A stretch of 39,972 nt of DNA from an uncultured Dorea sp. (lineage in GTDB: Bacteria > Bacillota > Clostridia > Lachnospirales > Lachnospiraceae): NCBI GenBank assembly GCA_910584575.1, contig CAJUBG010000033.1, positions 1 through 39,972 of the forward strand, read 5' to 3'. The stretch's first letter is position 1. Every line of letters begins with the position of its first letter. The position numbers and the translations under genes are program-made. Below the pieces are notes generated by a model. That model did not search any database. It had not been told where the DNA came from and saw only the letters and a program-made list of their open reading frames with translations. Below, in pieces: positions 24,406 through 32,404 of the stretch.

Positions 24406-25356
24406 ATGGCTGTCTCCTTAGAAGGCGAGAGATACTATTCTCTGAACCACTATCTAAAACAGACCTACGGGGAAAAACTTTATAAGATTTCACTGAATGC
24501 GGGGATGACCTGCCCTAACCGTGACGGTACCCTTGGAAACCGAGGCTGTATCTTTTGCAGCGCCGGAGGGTCAGGGGATTTTGCCGCCGACAGACGGCTT
24601 TCCATCACAGAGCAGATTACAAAGGGTAAGGCCCAGTCTGCCGGAAAATATTCCGGCACCGCATATATCGCATATTTTCAGGCATATACCAACACCTACG
24701 CGCCGCTTCCCCGTCTGCGGGAGGTATTTTTTGAAGCCATACGCCATCCGGATATCCGGATTCTTGACATTGCCACCCGTCCGGACTGTCTTGGCCCTGA
24801 CGTGTTGGAATTGTTGGGTGAGCTGAACCGGCTCAAACCGGTGTGGGTGGAATTAGGGCTCCAGACCATTCATCCGAAGACAGCCTCATTGATCCGCAGG
24901 GGATATGAGCTCTCGGTATTTGAACAGGCGGTCTGCAATCTGCGCAGACTTGGGATTTTGGTTATCGTCCACACCATCCTGGGCCTTCCGGGAGAAACGA
25001 TTGAGCATCAGCTTGCAACCGTCAGATACCTGAATACCCTGGATATCCAGGGTGTAAAATTTCAATTATTACATATATTAAAACATACGGACCTGGCCTA
25101 CTATTACCGGCAGCACCCCTTCCACCTTCCTGACATAGAGGAATATTTCGGGATGCTTGGCAAATGTCTGTGCGCCCTGCGGCGCGATATCGTGGTACAC
25201 AGGCTGACCGGAGACGGTCCTAAATCTCTCTTAATCGCCCCGCTGTGGACAGGAAATAAACGCCAGGTGCTCAATCGTTTGCGGGCATATTTAAAAGAGC
25301 AGGACATCTGGCAGGGAAAGGAAGGATATGATGGACAAACCTCTCAAATTATATAA
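24406..25356 (+). CDS. TIGR01212 family radical SAM protein (YtqA-like)
   Basis: A 316-residue radical SAM enzyme. The cluster cysteines lie in TCPNRDGTLGNRGCIFCSA, a C-x12-C-x2-C spacing typical of this family and longer than the common CxxxCxxC. It opens with RYYSLNHYLKQTYGEKLYKISLNAG, also characteristic. Later motifs include VWVELGLQT and VHTILGLPGE, the usual SAM-barrel strands. In Bacillus, ytqA lies beside ytqB (the tRNA methyltransferase MnmM), but here that homologue is 16 kb away. The reaction is not known to me. The ATG at 24406 follows AAGGCGG at 9 nt; the longer frame begins at a GTG inside the promoter. Confidence 0.88.
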   Translation: MAVSLEGERYYSLNHYLKQTYGEKLYKISLNAGMTCPNRDGTLGNRGCIFCSAGGSGDFAADRRLSITEQITKGKAQSAGKYSGTAYIAYFQAYTNTYAPLPRLREVFFEAIRHPDIRILDIATRPDCLGPDVLELLGELNRLKPVWVELGLQTIHPKTASLIRRGYELSVFEQAVCNLRRLGILVIVHTILGLPGETIEHQLATVRYLNTLDIQGVKFQLLHILKHTDLAYYYRQHPFHLPDIEEYFGMLGKCLCALRRDIVVHRLTGDGPKSLLIAPLWTGNKRQVLNRLRAYLKEQDIWQGKEGYDGQTSQII

Positions 25357-25843
25357 GCTGATTATTCTGTATATATTGAACAGGGTGGATTTCCCTCTTA
25401 CTAATGCGCAGATTTCGGAATTTATCCTGGAGGAAGGGTATACTACTTATTTTAAGCTTCAGCAGGCAATCTCAGAGCTTGCGGAGGCCAACCTTGTGCG
25501 GGAGGAATCTACCCATAACCGAACCTTCTACCACATCACTGAGGAGGGCACAGAGATTGTATATTATTTCCGGAACGATATCTCCCCCGCCATCCAGCAG
25601 GATATCAATGAGTTTCTGAAAAAAAAGAAATATGAATTAAAGAACGAGGTTTCTGTGAAATCGGACTATTACCGGAACCCCAACGGGGAGTATTCCGTAA
25701 AATGCCAGGTCATTGAGCAACGGATTCCGTTGATTGACCTAACTGTAACCGCGCCCACGGAGGCAGAGGCGGAGACGATTGCGCATAACTGGACGAAAAA
25801 GAACCAGGAAATATATGCGTTAATTATGTCAAAACTTTTATAA
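25328..25843 (+). CDS. DUF4364 family protein, winged-helix fold
   Basis: A 171-residue protein. The N-terminal half looks like a winged helix-turn-helix related to PadR or MarR folds: LYKLIILYILNRVDFPLTNAQISEFILEEG, then a recognition-helix-like LQQAISELAEANLVREES and the wing RTFYHITEEG. The C-terminal half has a beta-rich part with VEQRIPLIDL-like strands. The family is common in clostridia and its targets are unknown. It overlaps the end of the radical SAM gene by 29 nt, so it is in the same operon. There are two adjacent ATGs; the first (behind GGAAGGAT) is listed. Confidence 0.85.
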   Translation: MMDKPLKLYKLIILYILNRVDFPLTNAQISEFILEEGYTTYFKLQQAISELAEANLVREESTHNRTFYHITEEGTEIVYYFRNDISPAIQQDINEFLKKKKYELKNEVSVKSDYYRNPNGEYSVKCQVIEQRIPLIDLTVTAPTEAEAETIAHNWTKKNQEIYALIMSKLL

Positions 25844-25873
25844 TATAAAATAAATTCAGGAGAAGCATTTTCT

Positions 25874-26425
25874 ATGAAAGCAAAAAAAATAGGTGAATTA
25901 TACGTTAGTTTTTTTAAAATCGGCGGCCTGACCTTCGGCGGAGGGCTTGCCATGCTGCCTATGCTTCAGCGTGAGGTAGTACAGAAGTACGGCTGGTGTA
26001 CAGAAGAAGAACTTCTGGATATCTACGCTATTGGACAGTGTACCCCTGGGATTATTGCGGTCAATACCGCCACTTATGTCGGATATCAGCAGGCCGGATT
26101 CTTAGGCAGCGTCGCCGGAACTCTGGGGATGGTGTCCCCGTCGCTGATTATCATCTGTCTGGTTGCGTCCATTTTACAGAATTTTATCCATATGCCGGTG
26201 GTGCTTCATGCGCTGGCAGGAATCCGGATTGTGGTCTGCGCCCTGATGCTGAATACTGTATTTACCATGGCGAAAAAAGGTATTGTAGATAAACTGGGCG
26301 CCGTGGTATTTCTGGCTGCGTTTGTGCTGGCATGCTTTACTCCCATTCCCACCGCCGTGGTTATCGTCCTTTCCGGTATCACGGGAATCGCTGCCAAGCA
26401 TATAGAGAGGAGGCGGTCTGCATGA
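25874..26425 (+). CDS. Chromate transporter family protein, first half-size subunit
   Basis: A 183-residue membrane protein with one CHR domain: FFKIGGLTFGGGLAMLPMLQREVV at the start, then IGQCTPGIIAVNTATYVGY, the paired signature motifs of the family, followed by four to five hydrophobic helices. Short CHR proteins occur as tandem pairs that work together, the counterpart of the two-domain ChrA. Export of chromate is shown for some members, but in gut clostridia the natural substrate is uncertain. The stop overlaps the next start as ATGA. The ribosome binding site is AGGAGAAG. Confidence 0.9.
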   Translation: MKAKKIGELYVSFFKIGGLTFGGGLAMLPMLQREVVQKYGWCTEEELLDIYAIGQCTPGIIAVNTATYVGYQQAGFLGSVAGTLGMVSPSLIIICLVASILQNFIHMPVVLHALAGIRIVVCALMLNTVFTMAKKGIVDKLGAVVFLAAFVLACFTPIPTAVVIVLSGITGIAAKHIERRRSA

Positions 26426-26976
26426 TTTATCTGATTCTTGCATATGAATTTTTTAAGATTGGCCTGTTTTCCATCGGGGGCGGTATGGCTACCCTGCCAT
26501 TTCTGATGGATTTGACCAATAAATATGACTGGTTTACTGTAAGCGAGCTTACGAATATGGTAGCCATCAGCGAGAGTACGCCTGGCCCTGTGGGGATTAA
26601 TATGGCCACTTACGCAGGGTATAACGCCGCCGGAGTCCCTGGGGCGATTGTGGCGACTCTGGCTCTCACGGCGCCTGCGTGGATTATTATTATATTGATT
26701 GCAAAGTTTCTGGAGAATTTCAGCGAAAACGCCAATGTGAAGGCAGCGTTCTACGGAATTCGTCCGGCGGTTGCCGCTTTGATTGGGTATGCTGTGTGGG
26801 AATTGCTTAAGATTGCCATTGTGGCGGTTTCAGGAGGACAGGTGCAGGTAAATCTGACCAATGTGGCGGTCTGCGGGGTGACTTTTGTACTTTTGCAGGT
26901 TAAGAAGCTTGGGAAGCTGCATCCGCTGGTTTGGATTGCGGCGGGCGCTTGTGTGGGGATTGTGCTTAAGATGTGA
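26422..26976 (+). CDS. Chromate transporter family protein, second half-size subunit
   Basis: A 184-residue partner of the preceding protein, again one CHR domain: FFKIGLFSIGGGMATLPFLMDL and then ISESTPGPVGINMATYAGY, with hydrophobic helices up to the C-terminus. The two are similar to each other and probably arose by duplication with opposite membrane orientations, as in other short CHR pairs. The start is the ATG overlapping the previous stop; a longer frame reads inside the neighbour and is rejected. The ribosome binding site is GAGAGGAGG. Confidence 0.9.
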   Translation: MIYLILAYEFFKIGLFSIGGGMATLPFLMDLTNKYDWFTVSELTNMVAISESTPGPVGINMATYAGYNAAGVPGAIVATLALTAPAWIIIILIAKFLENFSENANVKAAFYGIRPAVAALIGYAVWELLKIAIVAVSGGQVQVNLTNVAVCGVTFVLLQVKKLGKLHPLVWIAAGACVGIVLKM

Positions 26977-26993
26977 TGGGTTATGGTAAACTT

Positions 26994-27037
26994 AAACAGG
27001 AGTTGCTGGACATATTGTTTTTTGGCAACTCCTGTTT
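26994..27037. terminator. Strong hairpin between convergent genes
   Basis: A perfect 13-bp inverted repeat (26994-27006 with 27025-27037) with an 18-nt loop lies 17 nt after the second chromate gene and 22 nt from the stop of the truncated AAA gene. T tracts next to the stem are short on both strands. Confidence 0.55.
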
Positions 27038-27059
27038 GGGTTGGGGAATCCATAAGTGG

Positions 27060-27980
27060 CTATGTTTCAATCTCTCCATATTCCTTACACTGGTGCAATA
27101 CATCCCAGGGACAATACATTTCAGTTTGTCCAAATTGATAACCATCATACCATTCCTTCATCTTGTTATAGGTTTCTTCGATTCCATAATAATGTAGTAT
27201 TTCTCTGACTTCAATATCTGTAAATCCAAAATATTCCGCAAAATCTACGTCTGAAATTGTCCTTACCTTAAAATTATTGAGCCCAGTAAATATACTCTCC
27301 TTTGCAATTCTTAAACATCCTGTTATGACCGCAAATTCCAAATTCACATTGGTTTTTAATGCCTCGCTGAACATCACACGGATATGATTTACCATCTGAG
27401 AATAATAATTTCTTTGATACGCTTTATCTAAAGGCACATCATACTCGTCAATCAAAATAATGACTTTTTTTCCATAATGCTTGTGCAGCATTTCTGAAAG
27501 AATATATAGACTTTCTTCCTGCACTTCTTCCTCTAAGTACAAGGAATACAATACATTAAGAGTTTCTTTATCCACATCTCTTAGTCGGTCACTGTCAAGA
27601 AGATATTGATGCCGGCGCGCCTCTTTTCTGATTGCCGAGGACATCCTCTTTAATGCAGACTCATAGGACGGACCACTCACATCCTTTAGACTAATTGAAA
27701 TAACAGGATATTTCCCCATATACTGTTCACAGAGAACGGTATCCTTCGCTATTTCCAGCCCGTCAAACAAAGCCGGCTCTGTGCCAATCTCAAAAAAAGT
27801 CTTGAGCATGTCCATATTCAGGCTCTTTCCAAAACGGCGGGGACGCGTAAAGAGATTGACGCTTCCCCAGGAAGCAAGTAAATCTCGGATAAATGCTGTT
27901 TTATCTACATAATAGAAGCCCTTAGTCCTTATGTCGCTGAAAAATTCAATGCCTATTGGCAATTTCTTTTTTGTTTCCAT
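27060..27980 (-). pseudogene. AAA-ATPase-like protein, truncated (C-terminal nuclease part missing)
   Basis: A 306-residue reading frame related to the predicted AAA-ATPase (PF09820) family. It has KLPIGIEFFSDIRTKGFYYVDKT at the start, the nucleotide-binding RPRRFGKSLNM, and the Walker B-like VIILIDEYDVPLDKAY. It stops at WDVLHQCKEYGEIET. The paralogue at 35654-37345 continues for about 250 more residues from this point, including a PD-(D/E)XK nuclease-like domain (PDDEXK_9). Only 83 bp remain before the neighbouring gene, so the missing part has been deleted rather than frameshifted. The first ATG behind GAGGTGA is intact, so a short ATPase may still be made. It is divergent from the AraC-GyrB fusion gene. 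Confidence 0.75.
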
Positions 27981-28029
27981 GGATAGCTTCACCTCTTTTC
28001 ATTACATTCAACATTCTCTCTATCAAAGA

Positions 28030-28074
28030 CGATAAATGCCTGAATATCAAGCCCTGATATTTCCTGATTTTACC
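28030..28074 (+). repeat. Left copy of an imperfect direct repeat around the AraC-GyrB gene, containing a dyad
   Basis: The block starts CGATAAA, continues with GAATATCAAG and ends near GATTTTACC. A similar block lies at 29352-29394. Inside it AATATCA-AGCCC-TGATATT (28043-28061) is a perfect 7+7 dyad in the divergent control region, so it is also a candidate operator. Confidence 0.45.
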
Positions 28075-28129
28075 TGACATTCTTCTATAAAATCATATTT
28101 AGTATCAAGAAAATCCTGTTATCTTCATG

Positions 28130-28156
28130 TATAATTATAGCATAGTTTCATGAAAC
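28130..28156 (+). promoter_or_regulatory. -10 element and palindrome upstream of the AraC-GyrB gene
   Basis: TATAAT (28130-28135) without a convincing -35 is followed within 10 bp by the perfect 12-bp palindrome GTTTCATGAAAC (28145-28156). The palindrome would lie at the start of the transcript, fitting an operator, and a weak -35 fits activator dependence. The regulator may be the product of the gene itself (inference). Confidence 0.45.
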
Positions 28157-28190
28157 ATCAGCTTTTTAAATTTATCTCACGGAGGAATAT

Positions 28191-29102
28191 ATGAGCCGCA
28201 ATACTTATGCTTCTGTACTTTCTTACATTGATGAACACATTCAAGAAAAAATAACTCTCACTGAGCTTGCCGAGCTTGTTGGATATAGTCCATTTTATTT
28301 TAGTAAGCTTTTTTCTAATGCGATTGGAATATCTGTAACAAGCTATATACGAATCCGAAAATTGCAGCATGCTATGGTTTCTTTGCTCGAAGGCAAAAAA
28401 GTTTTGGAGGTATCTTTATTGTATGCTTTTGATTCACATGAAGGATTTACAAGATCTTTTACCCATTTATTCGGTTCTACACCAAGCACCATTCAGAAAC
28501 ACCCAATCACTTATAAAGTGCCCGCTTATGTAATTCCCTCTGCAACTGAAAGGAGACTGTATATGAAAAACAATGACACCCTATTTAACGAGATGCATAT
28601 GCTAATCTATGAAATCCTTAATGCCTCTTTAGCTGAGGCGAAAGAGGGCTTCTGTACAGAAATTAAAATTACTCTTTTCTCTAATGGACACATACAGATT
28701 AAGGATAACGGACGGGGAATTCCTCTAACCGGCGATGAACATCCAGACAATCGTACTTTACAGAAAATTTTTGCCGGACATCCTATCTCAAATATAGAAT
28801 ATAACCACTTGGAAACCTTTTCAAACTCTGGGCTTCAGATGGTCAGTTCCTTGTGTGAAAGTCTACAAGTCTGTGTTTACAGAGATGGGCTAAATTTTCA
28901 ACAAGATTATGTTCGAGGAATTCCACAGCATAAAATCGTCTGCAAAAGCAACGTGCATCCATCCGGCACTCAAATCACCTTAACACCCGATTCTGCTATT
29001 TTTAAGAATCAAAAATTTTCTAAAAATGAAATCGAGACCTGGATAAATAGACAACATATGGATACCTGTCAACTGACAATTTCTATCGAAGAAAATGCTT
29101 AA
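28191..29102 (+). CDS. AraC-type regulator fused to a GyrB-like GHKL domain
   Basis: A 303-residue protein. Residues 1-105 form an AraC/XylS DNA-binding domain with two helix-turn-helix motifs (ITLTELAELVGYSPFYFSKLF; VLEVSLLYAFDSHEGFTRSF, then FGSTPSTIQK). From about 130 onward it is collinear with the GyrB/ParE ATPase domain: IYEILNASLAEAKEG, KDNGRGIP (170s), a GyrB-like beta hairpin YRDGLNFQQDYVRGIP and HPSGTQITLTPD. Against E. coli GyrB numbering from memory it keeps E42 (E141), E50 (E149), D73 (D172), R76 (R175), R136 (R231) and T165 (T260). N46 is replaced by Ala145, and the GGLHGVG lid is missing (SNSGLQMV). So it probably binds an adenine-pocket ligand without normal ATP hydrolysis. 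Start behind GGAGGAAT. It is AT-rich compared with housekeeping neighbours and forms a one-gene unit. Confidence 0.85.
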   Translation: MSRNTYASVLSYIDEHIQEKITLTELAELVGYSPFYFSKLFSNAIGISVTSYIRIRKLQHAMVSLLEGKKVLEVSLLYAFDSHEGFTRSFTHLFGSTPSTIQKHPITYKVPAYVIPSATERRLYMKNNDTLFNEMHMLIYEILNASLAEAKEGFCTEIKITLFSNGHIQIKDNGRGIPLTGDEHPDNRTLQKIFAGHPISNIEYNHLETFSNSGLQMVSSLCESLQVCVYRDGLNFQQDYVRGIPQHKIVCKSNVHPSGTQITLTPDSAIFKNQKFSKNEIETWINRQHMDTCQLTISIEENA

Positions 29103-29123
29103 ACTGTATAATAATTATTAAAT

Positions 29124-29173
29124 AAATGATATTCTAATGATTCCTTTTCTGAGGTTTCCTTAGAATATCATTT
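29124..29173 (+). terminator. Terminator-like hairpin after the AraC-GyrB gene
   Basis: A perfect 14-bp AT-rich inverted repeat (29124-29137 with 29160-29173) with a 22-nt loop lies 21 nt after the stop, followed by a CT-rich stretch rather than a clean T run. Confidence 0.55.
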
Positions 29174-29425
29174 CTCTCCTCTTTCATCCGTTACGATACA
29201 GAACAATTTTTCCCCCTTTCCTTCAGAATCTAACAAAACCTTATCATGCCGGAAACCATATGATGACCTCTCCTAAATCCTCAATTTCTTAACTGTAACC
29301 AAATCTTCCCTGCAAACTTCCTAACTTTTGCCACTATACCCCTATCATAGCCGATAAAATTCAGAATATCAAGTACGGATATCCCCTATTTTTCCACATT
29401 TTTTCAACAATATACCCCTGCATTT
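29174..29425. other. Intergenic stretch with no gene
   Basis: Pyrimidine-rich (on the plus strand) spacer between the AraC-GyrB terminator and the hemW stop. No credible reading frame, promoter or RNA was seen. The right copy of the direct repeat (29352-29394) is its only notable content. Confidence 0.6.
29352..29394 (+). repeat. Right copy of the imperfect direct repeat around the AraC-GyrB gene
   Basis: Shares CGATAAA, GAATATCAAG, GATAT, CCT and ATTTT with the left copy at 28030-28074, in the same order and nearly the same spacing. The dyad is less perfect here (ATATC against GATAT). The two copies lie 1.3 kb apart and bracket the gene and its promoter. Confidence 0.45.
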
Positions 29426-30529
29426 TCACAGCAAAAACTCACACAACACCCCATTGCTGACGTCAATCCCCCTCTCTGTCAGCCGTACAAACTCCCCCTC
29501 TCCTTCCATCAGCCCCATTTCATACATCCTACTAAGCGTTTCTCCATAAACCTCCTCCATCCCACACCCGAAGCTCTCCTCAAACTTCGTCTTTGACACA
29601 CCCTCCATTTTCCGAAGTCCCAGAAACATAAACTCCTCCATCTGTTCCCTCACGCTTAAGCCCGCCGGCTCCTCCCCATAATTCCATCTCCTGTTATCCA
29701 TAAGAGACGCCGCCCCCGTACCAATCCCCAGATACTCTGTCCGGTTCCAATAACCCAGATTATGCCTGCACTCATACCCTGGCAGGGCATAATTAGAGAT
29801 TTCATACCTGCGATATCCATACTCCTCAAGAAGCCTGGCCGTGCGCCAGTACATCCTCCGTTCCTCCTCCTCGCCTGGCAGCTCGTCCCCATGGCCTCCT
29901 TTTCCATATCTCTCGTAAAACGGCGTTCCCTCCTCAATAATCAGACTGTACGCCGAGATATGCTCTGGCCTAAGCCTGACAACCTTCCTAAGAGTCCTCT
30001 CCCAACCCTCTAGTGTCTGCTTCGGAATTGCCGACATTAAATCCACATTGATATTCCCAAATCCCATCTCCCTTGCCAGCCCGTAAGTGGAAAGGAAGTC
30101 CTCGTAAGTATGAATCCTCCCAAGAAGCCGCAATTCCTCATTCTCTGCCGACTGCAAGCCAATGCTCAGACGGTTAATCCCCGCCTTAAGATACGCCTTA
30201 AGTTTTTCCTCGGTCACAGTGCCAGGATTCACCTCTATGGTAATCTCCGCATCCCCATCAACCGTAAACGTATCCCTGACCGCATCAAAAATCCCAAGAA
30301 GCTGCTCTTTATCCAATATAGAAGGCGTTCCACCTCCAACGAAAATACTGACAACATGATAAGCCTTCGCCAGCTCACCGTAGGTACGGAGCTGCCGGCA
30401 AAGGCTTTTTACATACTCCTGCCGTTCCTCCTTAGACGAAGGCGCTGACAGGAAATCACAGTATTGACATTTTTTGATACAAAACGGGACATGGATATAT
30501 AATTCTAAATCTCTCTTTTCACTTCCCAC
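29426..30529 (-). CDS. hemW: Radical SAM heme chaperone HemW
   Basis: A 367-residue radical SAM protein with the HemW cluster motif CIKKCQYCDF near the N-terminus (three cysteines plus the fourth ligand-like Cys). It also has FVGGGTPSIL, RLSIGLQSAENEELRLLGRIHTYEDF, NVDLMSAIPKQ and the C-terminal domain YEISNYALPGYECRHNLGYW. HemW binds heme and delivers it to target proteins; it was formerly annotated as oxygen-independent coproporphyrinogen oxidase. The start is GTG with a poor ribosome binding site, 18 nt after lepA, so it is probably coupled. Confidence 0.93.
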   Translation of the reverse strand: MGSEKRDLELYIHVPFCIKKCQYCDFLSAPSSKEERQEYVKSLCRQLRTYGELAKAYHVVSIFVGGGTPSILDKEQLLGIFDAVRDTFTVDGDAEITIEVNPGTVTEEKLKAYLKAGINRLSIGLQSAENEELRLLGRIHTYEDFLSTYGLAREMGFGNINVDLMSAIPKQTLEGWERTLRKVVRLRPEHISAYSLIIEEGTPFYERYGKGGHGDELPGEEEERRMYWRTARLLEEYGYRRYEISNYALPGYECRHNLGYWNRTEYLGIGTGAASLMDNRRWNYGEEPAGLSVREQMEEFMFLGLRKMEGVSKTKFEESFGCGMEEVYGETLSRMYEMGLMEGEGEFVRLTERGIDVSNGVLCEFLL

Positions 30530-30547
30530 AATCTAATACCTGTACCC

Positions 30548-32362
30548 TTATTTATCATCCAGCTTCAAAACGCTCATAAACGCTTTCTGCGGAATCTCAA
30601 CATTGCCCACCTGGCGCATCCGCTTCTTACCCTCCTTCTGCTTCTCCAGAAGCTTTCTCTTACGGCTGATGTCTCCGCCATAACACTTGGCAAGCACGTC
30701 TTTACGCATAGCCTTGACCGTCTCCCTTGCGATAATCTTGCTTCCGATTGCCGCCTGGATTGGAATCTCAAAAAGCTGCCTCGGAATTTCCTCCTTCAGC
30801 TTCTCACACATCTTGCGCCCGCGCTCGTAAGCCGTATCCGCATGGATAATGAAGGACAGGGCGTCCACCTCCTCCTTATTAATCAGAATATCCAGCTTCA
30901 CCAGATTAGACTGTACATAGTCATCCATCTCATAGTCAAACGACGCATAGCCTCTGGAGCGTGATTTCAGCGCGTCAAAGAAATCATAAATAATCTCATT
31001 CAGCGGTAAATGATACCGAAGCACAGCCCTTGTCTCCTCGATATACTCCATCCCGTCGTACACCCCCCTGCGCTCCTGGCAGAGATCCATAATCGCCCCT
31101 ATAAACTCAGATGTAACCATAATCTCCGCCTTCACCATAGGCTCCTCCATATAGTCAATCTCCGACGGATCCGGAAGATTGGACGGATTCGTAAGCTCAA
31201 TCACATCACCGTTGGTCTTATGCACCTTGTAAATAACTCCTGGCGCCGTAGTCACCAAATCCAGATTATACTCTCTCTCCAAACGCTCTTGGATAATCTC
31301 CAGATGGAGAAGCCCCAAGAACCCACAGCGATATCCAAACCCTAACGCAATAGAAGTCTCCGGCTCAAACTGTAAGGAGGCGTCATTCAACTGAAGCTTC
31401 TCCAAAGCATCCCGAAGATCCGGATACTTTGCCCCGTCAGCAGGATACATACCGCAGTACACCATTGGATTAACCTTTTTGTAGCCCGGAAGGGGAATGG
31501 CACACGGATTGGACGCATCCGTAATCGTGTCGCCCACCCTGGTATCCTTCACATTCTTAAGGCTTGCCGTGATATAACCCACCATGCCCGCGCTCAGCTC
31601 GTCACAGGGAATAAACTGTCCCGCGCCGAAATATCCTACCTCGACCACCTCTGCCTTAGCGCCGGTAGCCATCATCAGAATCGGCGTCCCTCTCCTGACG
31701 GTTCCCTCCTTAATCCTGCAAAACACAATCACACCCTTATAGGAATCATACAGAGAGTCAAAAATCAGCGCTTTAAGCGGCGACGACGAATCTCCCTGGG
31801 GCGCGGGAATCTTCTCCACAATCTGCTCCAGAACCTCCTCCACATTCAGTCCTGTCTTTGCCGAAATCTGCGGGGCGTCCATTGCCTCAATCCCGATGAC
31901 ATCCTCAATCTCCTCAATCACCCTCTCCGGCTCTGCACTGGGAAGGTCAATCTTGTTAATCACCGGCATTACGTCCAGGTCATGGTCTAACGCCAGATAA
32001 ACGTTGGCCAGCGTCTGGGCCTCCACCCCCTGGGCGGCATCCACCACCAGAATCGCCCCGTCGCACGCCGCAAGGCTTCTGGACACCTCATAATTGAAAT
32101 CCACATGTCCCGGCGTATCAATCAGGTTGAAAATATATTCCTCCCCGTTCTTCGCCTGATAGACGATACGCACCGCCTGGGCCTTGATGGTAATCCCTCT
32201 CTCCCTCTCAAGGTCCATATTGTCCAAAACCTGAGACTGCATCTCCCTGCTGGTTAAAAGCCCCGTCTTCTCAATAATCCGGTCTGCCAGCGTGGACTTC
32301 CCATGGTCTATATGTGCGATAATACAAAAATTACGAATCTTACTCTGCTCTATTCCTGCCAC
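30548..32362 (-). CDS. lepA: Elongation factor 4 (LepA)
   Basis: A 604-residue translational GTPase that binds ribosomes and affects back-translocation or initiation. G motifs: AHIDHGKSTLADRI (P loop), DTPGHVDF (G3) and NKIDLPSA (G4). The LepA-specific C-terminal domain includes RDVLAKCYGGDISRKRKLLEKQKEGKKRM. The start is GTG behind AGGGGAAC. The order holA-lepA-hemW is standard for Firmicutes. Confidence 0.97.
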   Translation of the reverse strand: MAGIEQSKIRNFCIIAHIDHGKSTLADRIIEKTGLLTSREMQSQVLDNMDLERERGITIKAQAVRIVYQAKNGEEYIFNLIDTPGHVDFNYEVSRSLAACDGAILVVDAAQGVEAQTLANVYLALDHDLDVMPVINKIDLPSAEPERVIEEIEDVIGIEAMDAPQISAKTGLNVEEVLEQIVEKIPAPQGDSSSPLKALIFDSLYDSYKGVIVFCRIKEGTVRRGTPILMMATGAKAEVVEVGYFGAGQFIPCDELSAGMVGYITASLKNVKDTRVGDTITDASNPCAIPLPGYKKVNPMVYCGMYPADGAKYPDLRDALEKLQLNDASLQFEPETSIALGFGYRCGFLGLLHLEIIQERLEREYNLDLVTTAPGVIYKVHKTNGDVIELTNPSNLPDPSEIDYMEEPMVKAEIMVTSEFIGAIMDLCQERRGVYDGMEYIEETRAVLRYHLPLNEIIYDFFDALKSRSRGYASFDYEMDDYVQSNLVKLDILINKEEVDALSFIIHADTAYERGRKMCEKLKEEIPRQLFEIPIQAAIGSKIIARETVKAMRKDVLAKCYGGDISRKRKLLEKQKEGKKRMRQVGNVEIPQKAFMSVLKLDDK

Positions 32363-32404
32363 TATTTTCGTTCCCCTAACTTCATAAATTTTATCAAAAA
32401 TACC

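Noticed and set aside
26977..27059. Remnant of the missing C-terminal half of the truncated AAA gene
   Set aside because: No similarity to the paralogue's C-terminal half in any frame was seen; only a hairpin is present.
28191..29102. AraC regulator with a GyrI-like effector domain
   Set aside because: GyrI-like domains lack the DNGRGIP motif and the collinear GyrB segments seen here.
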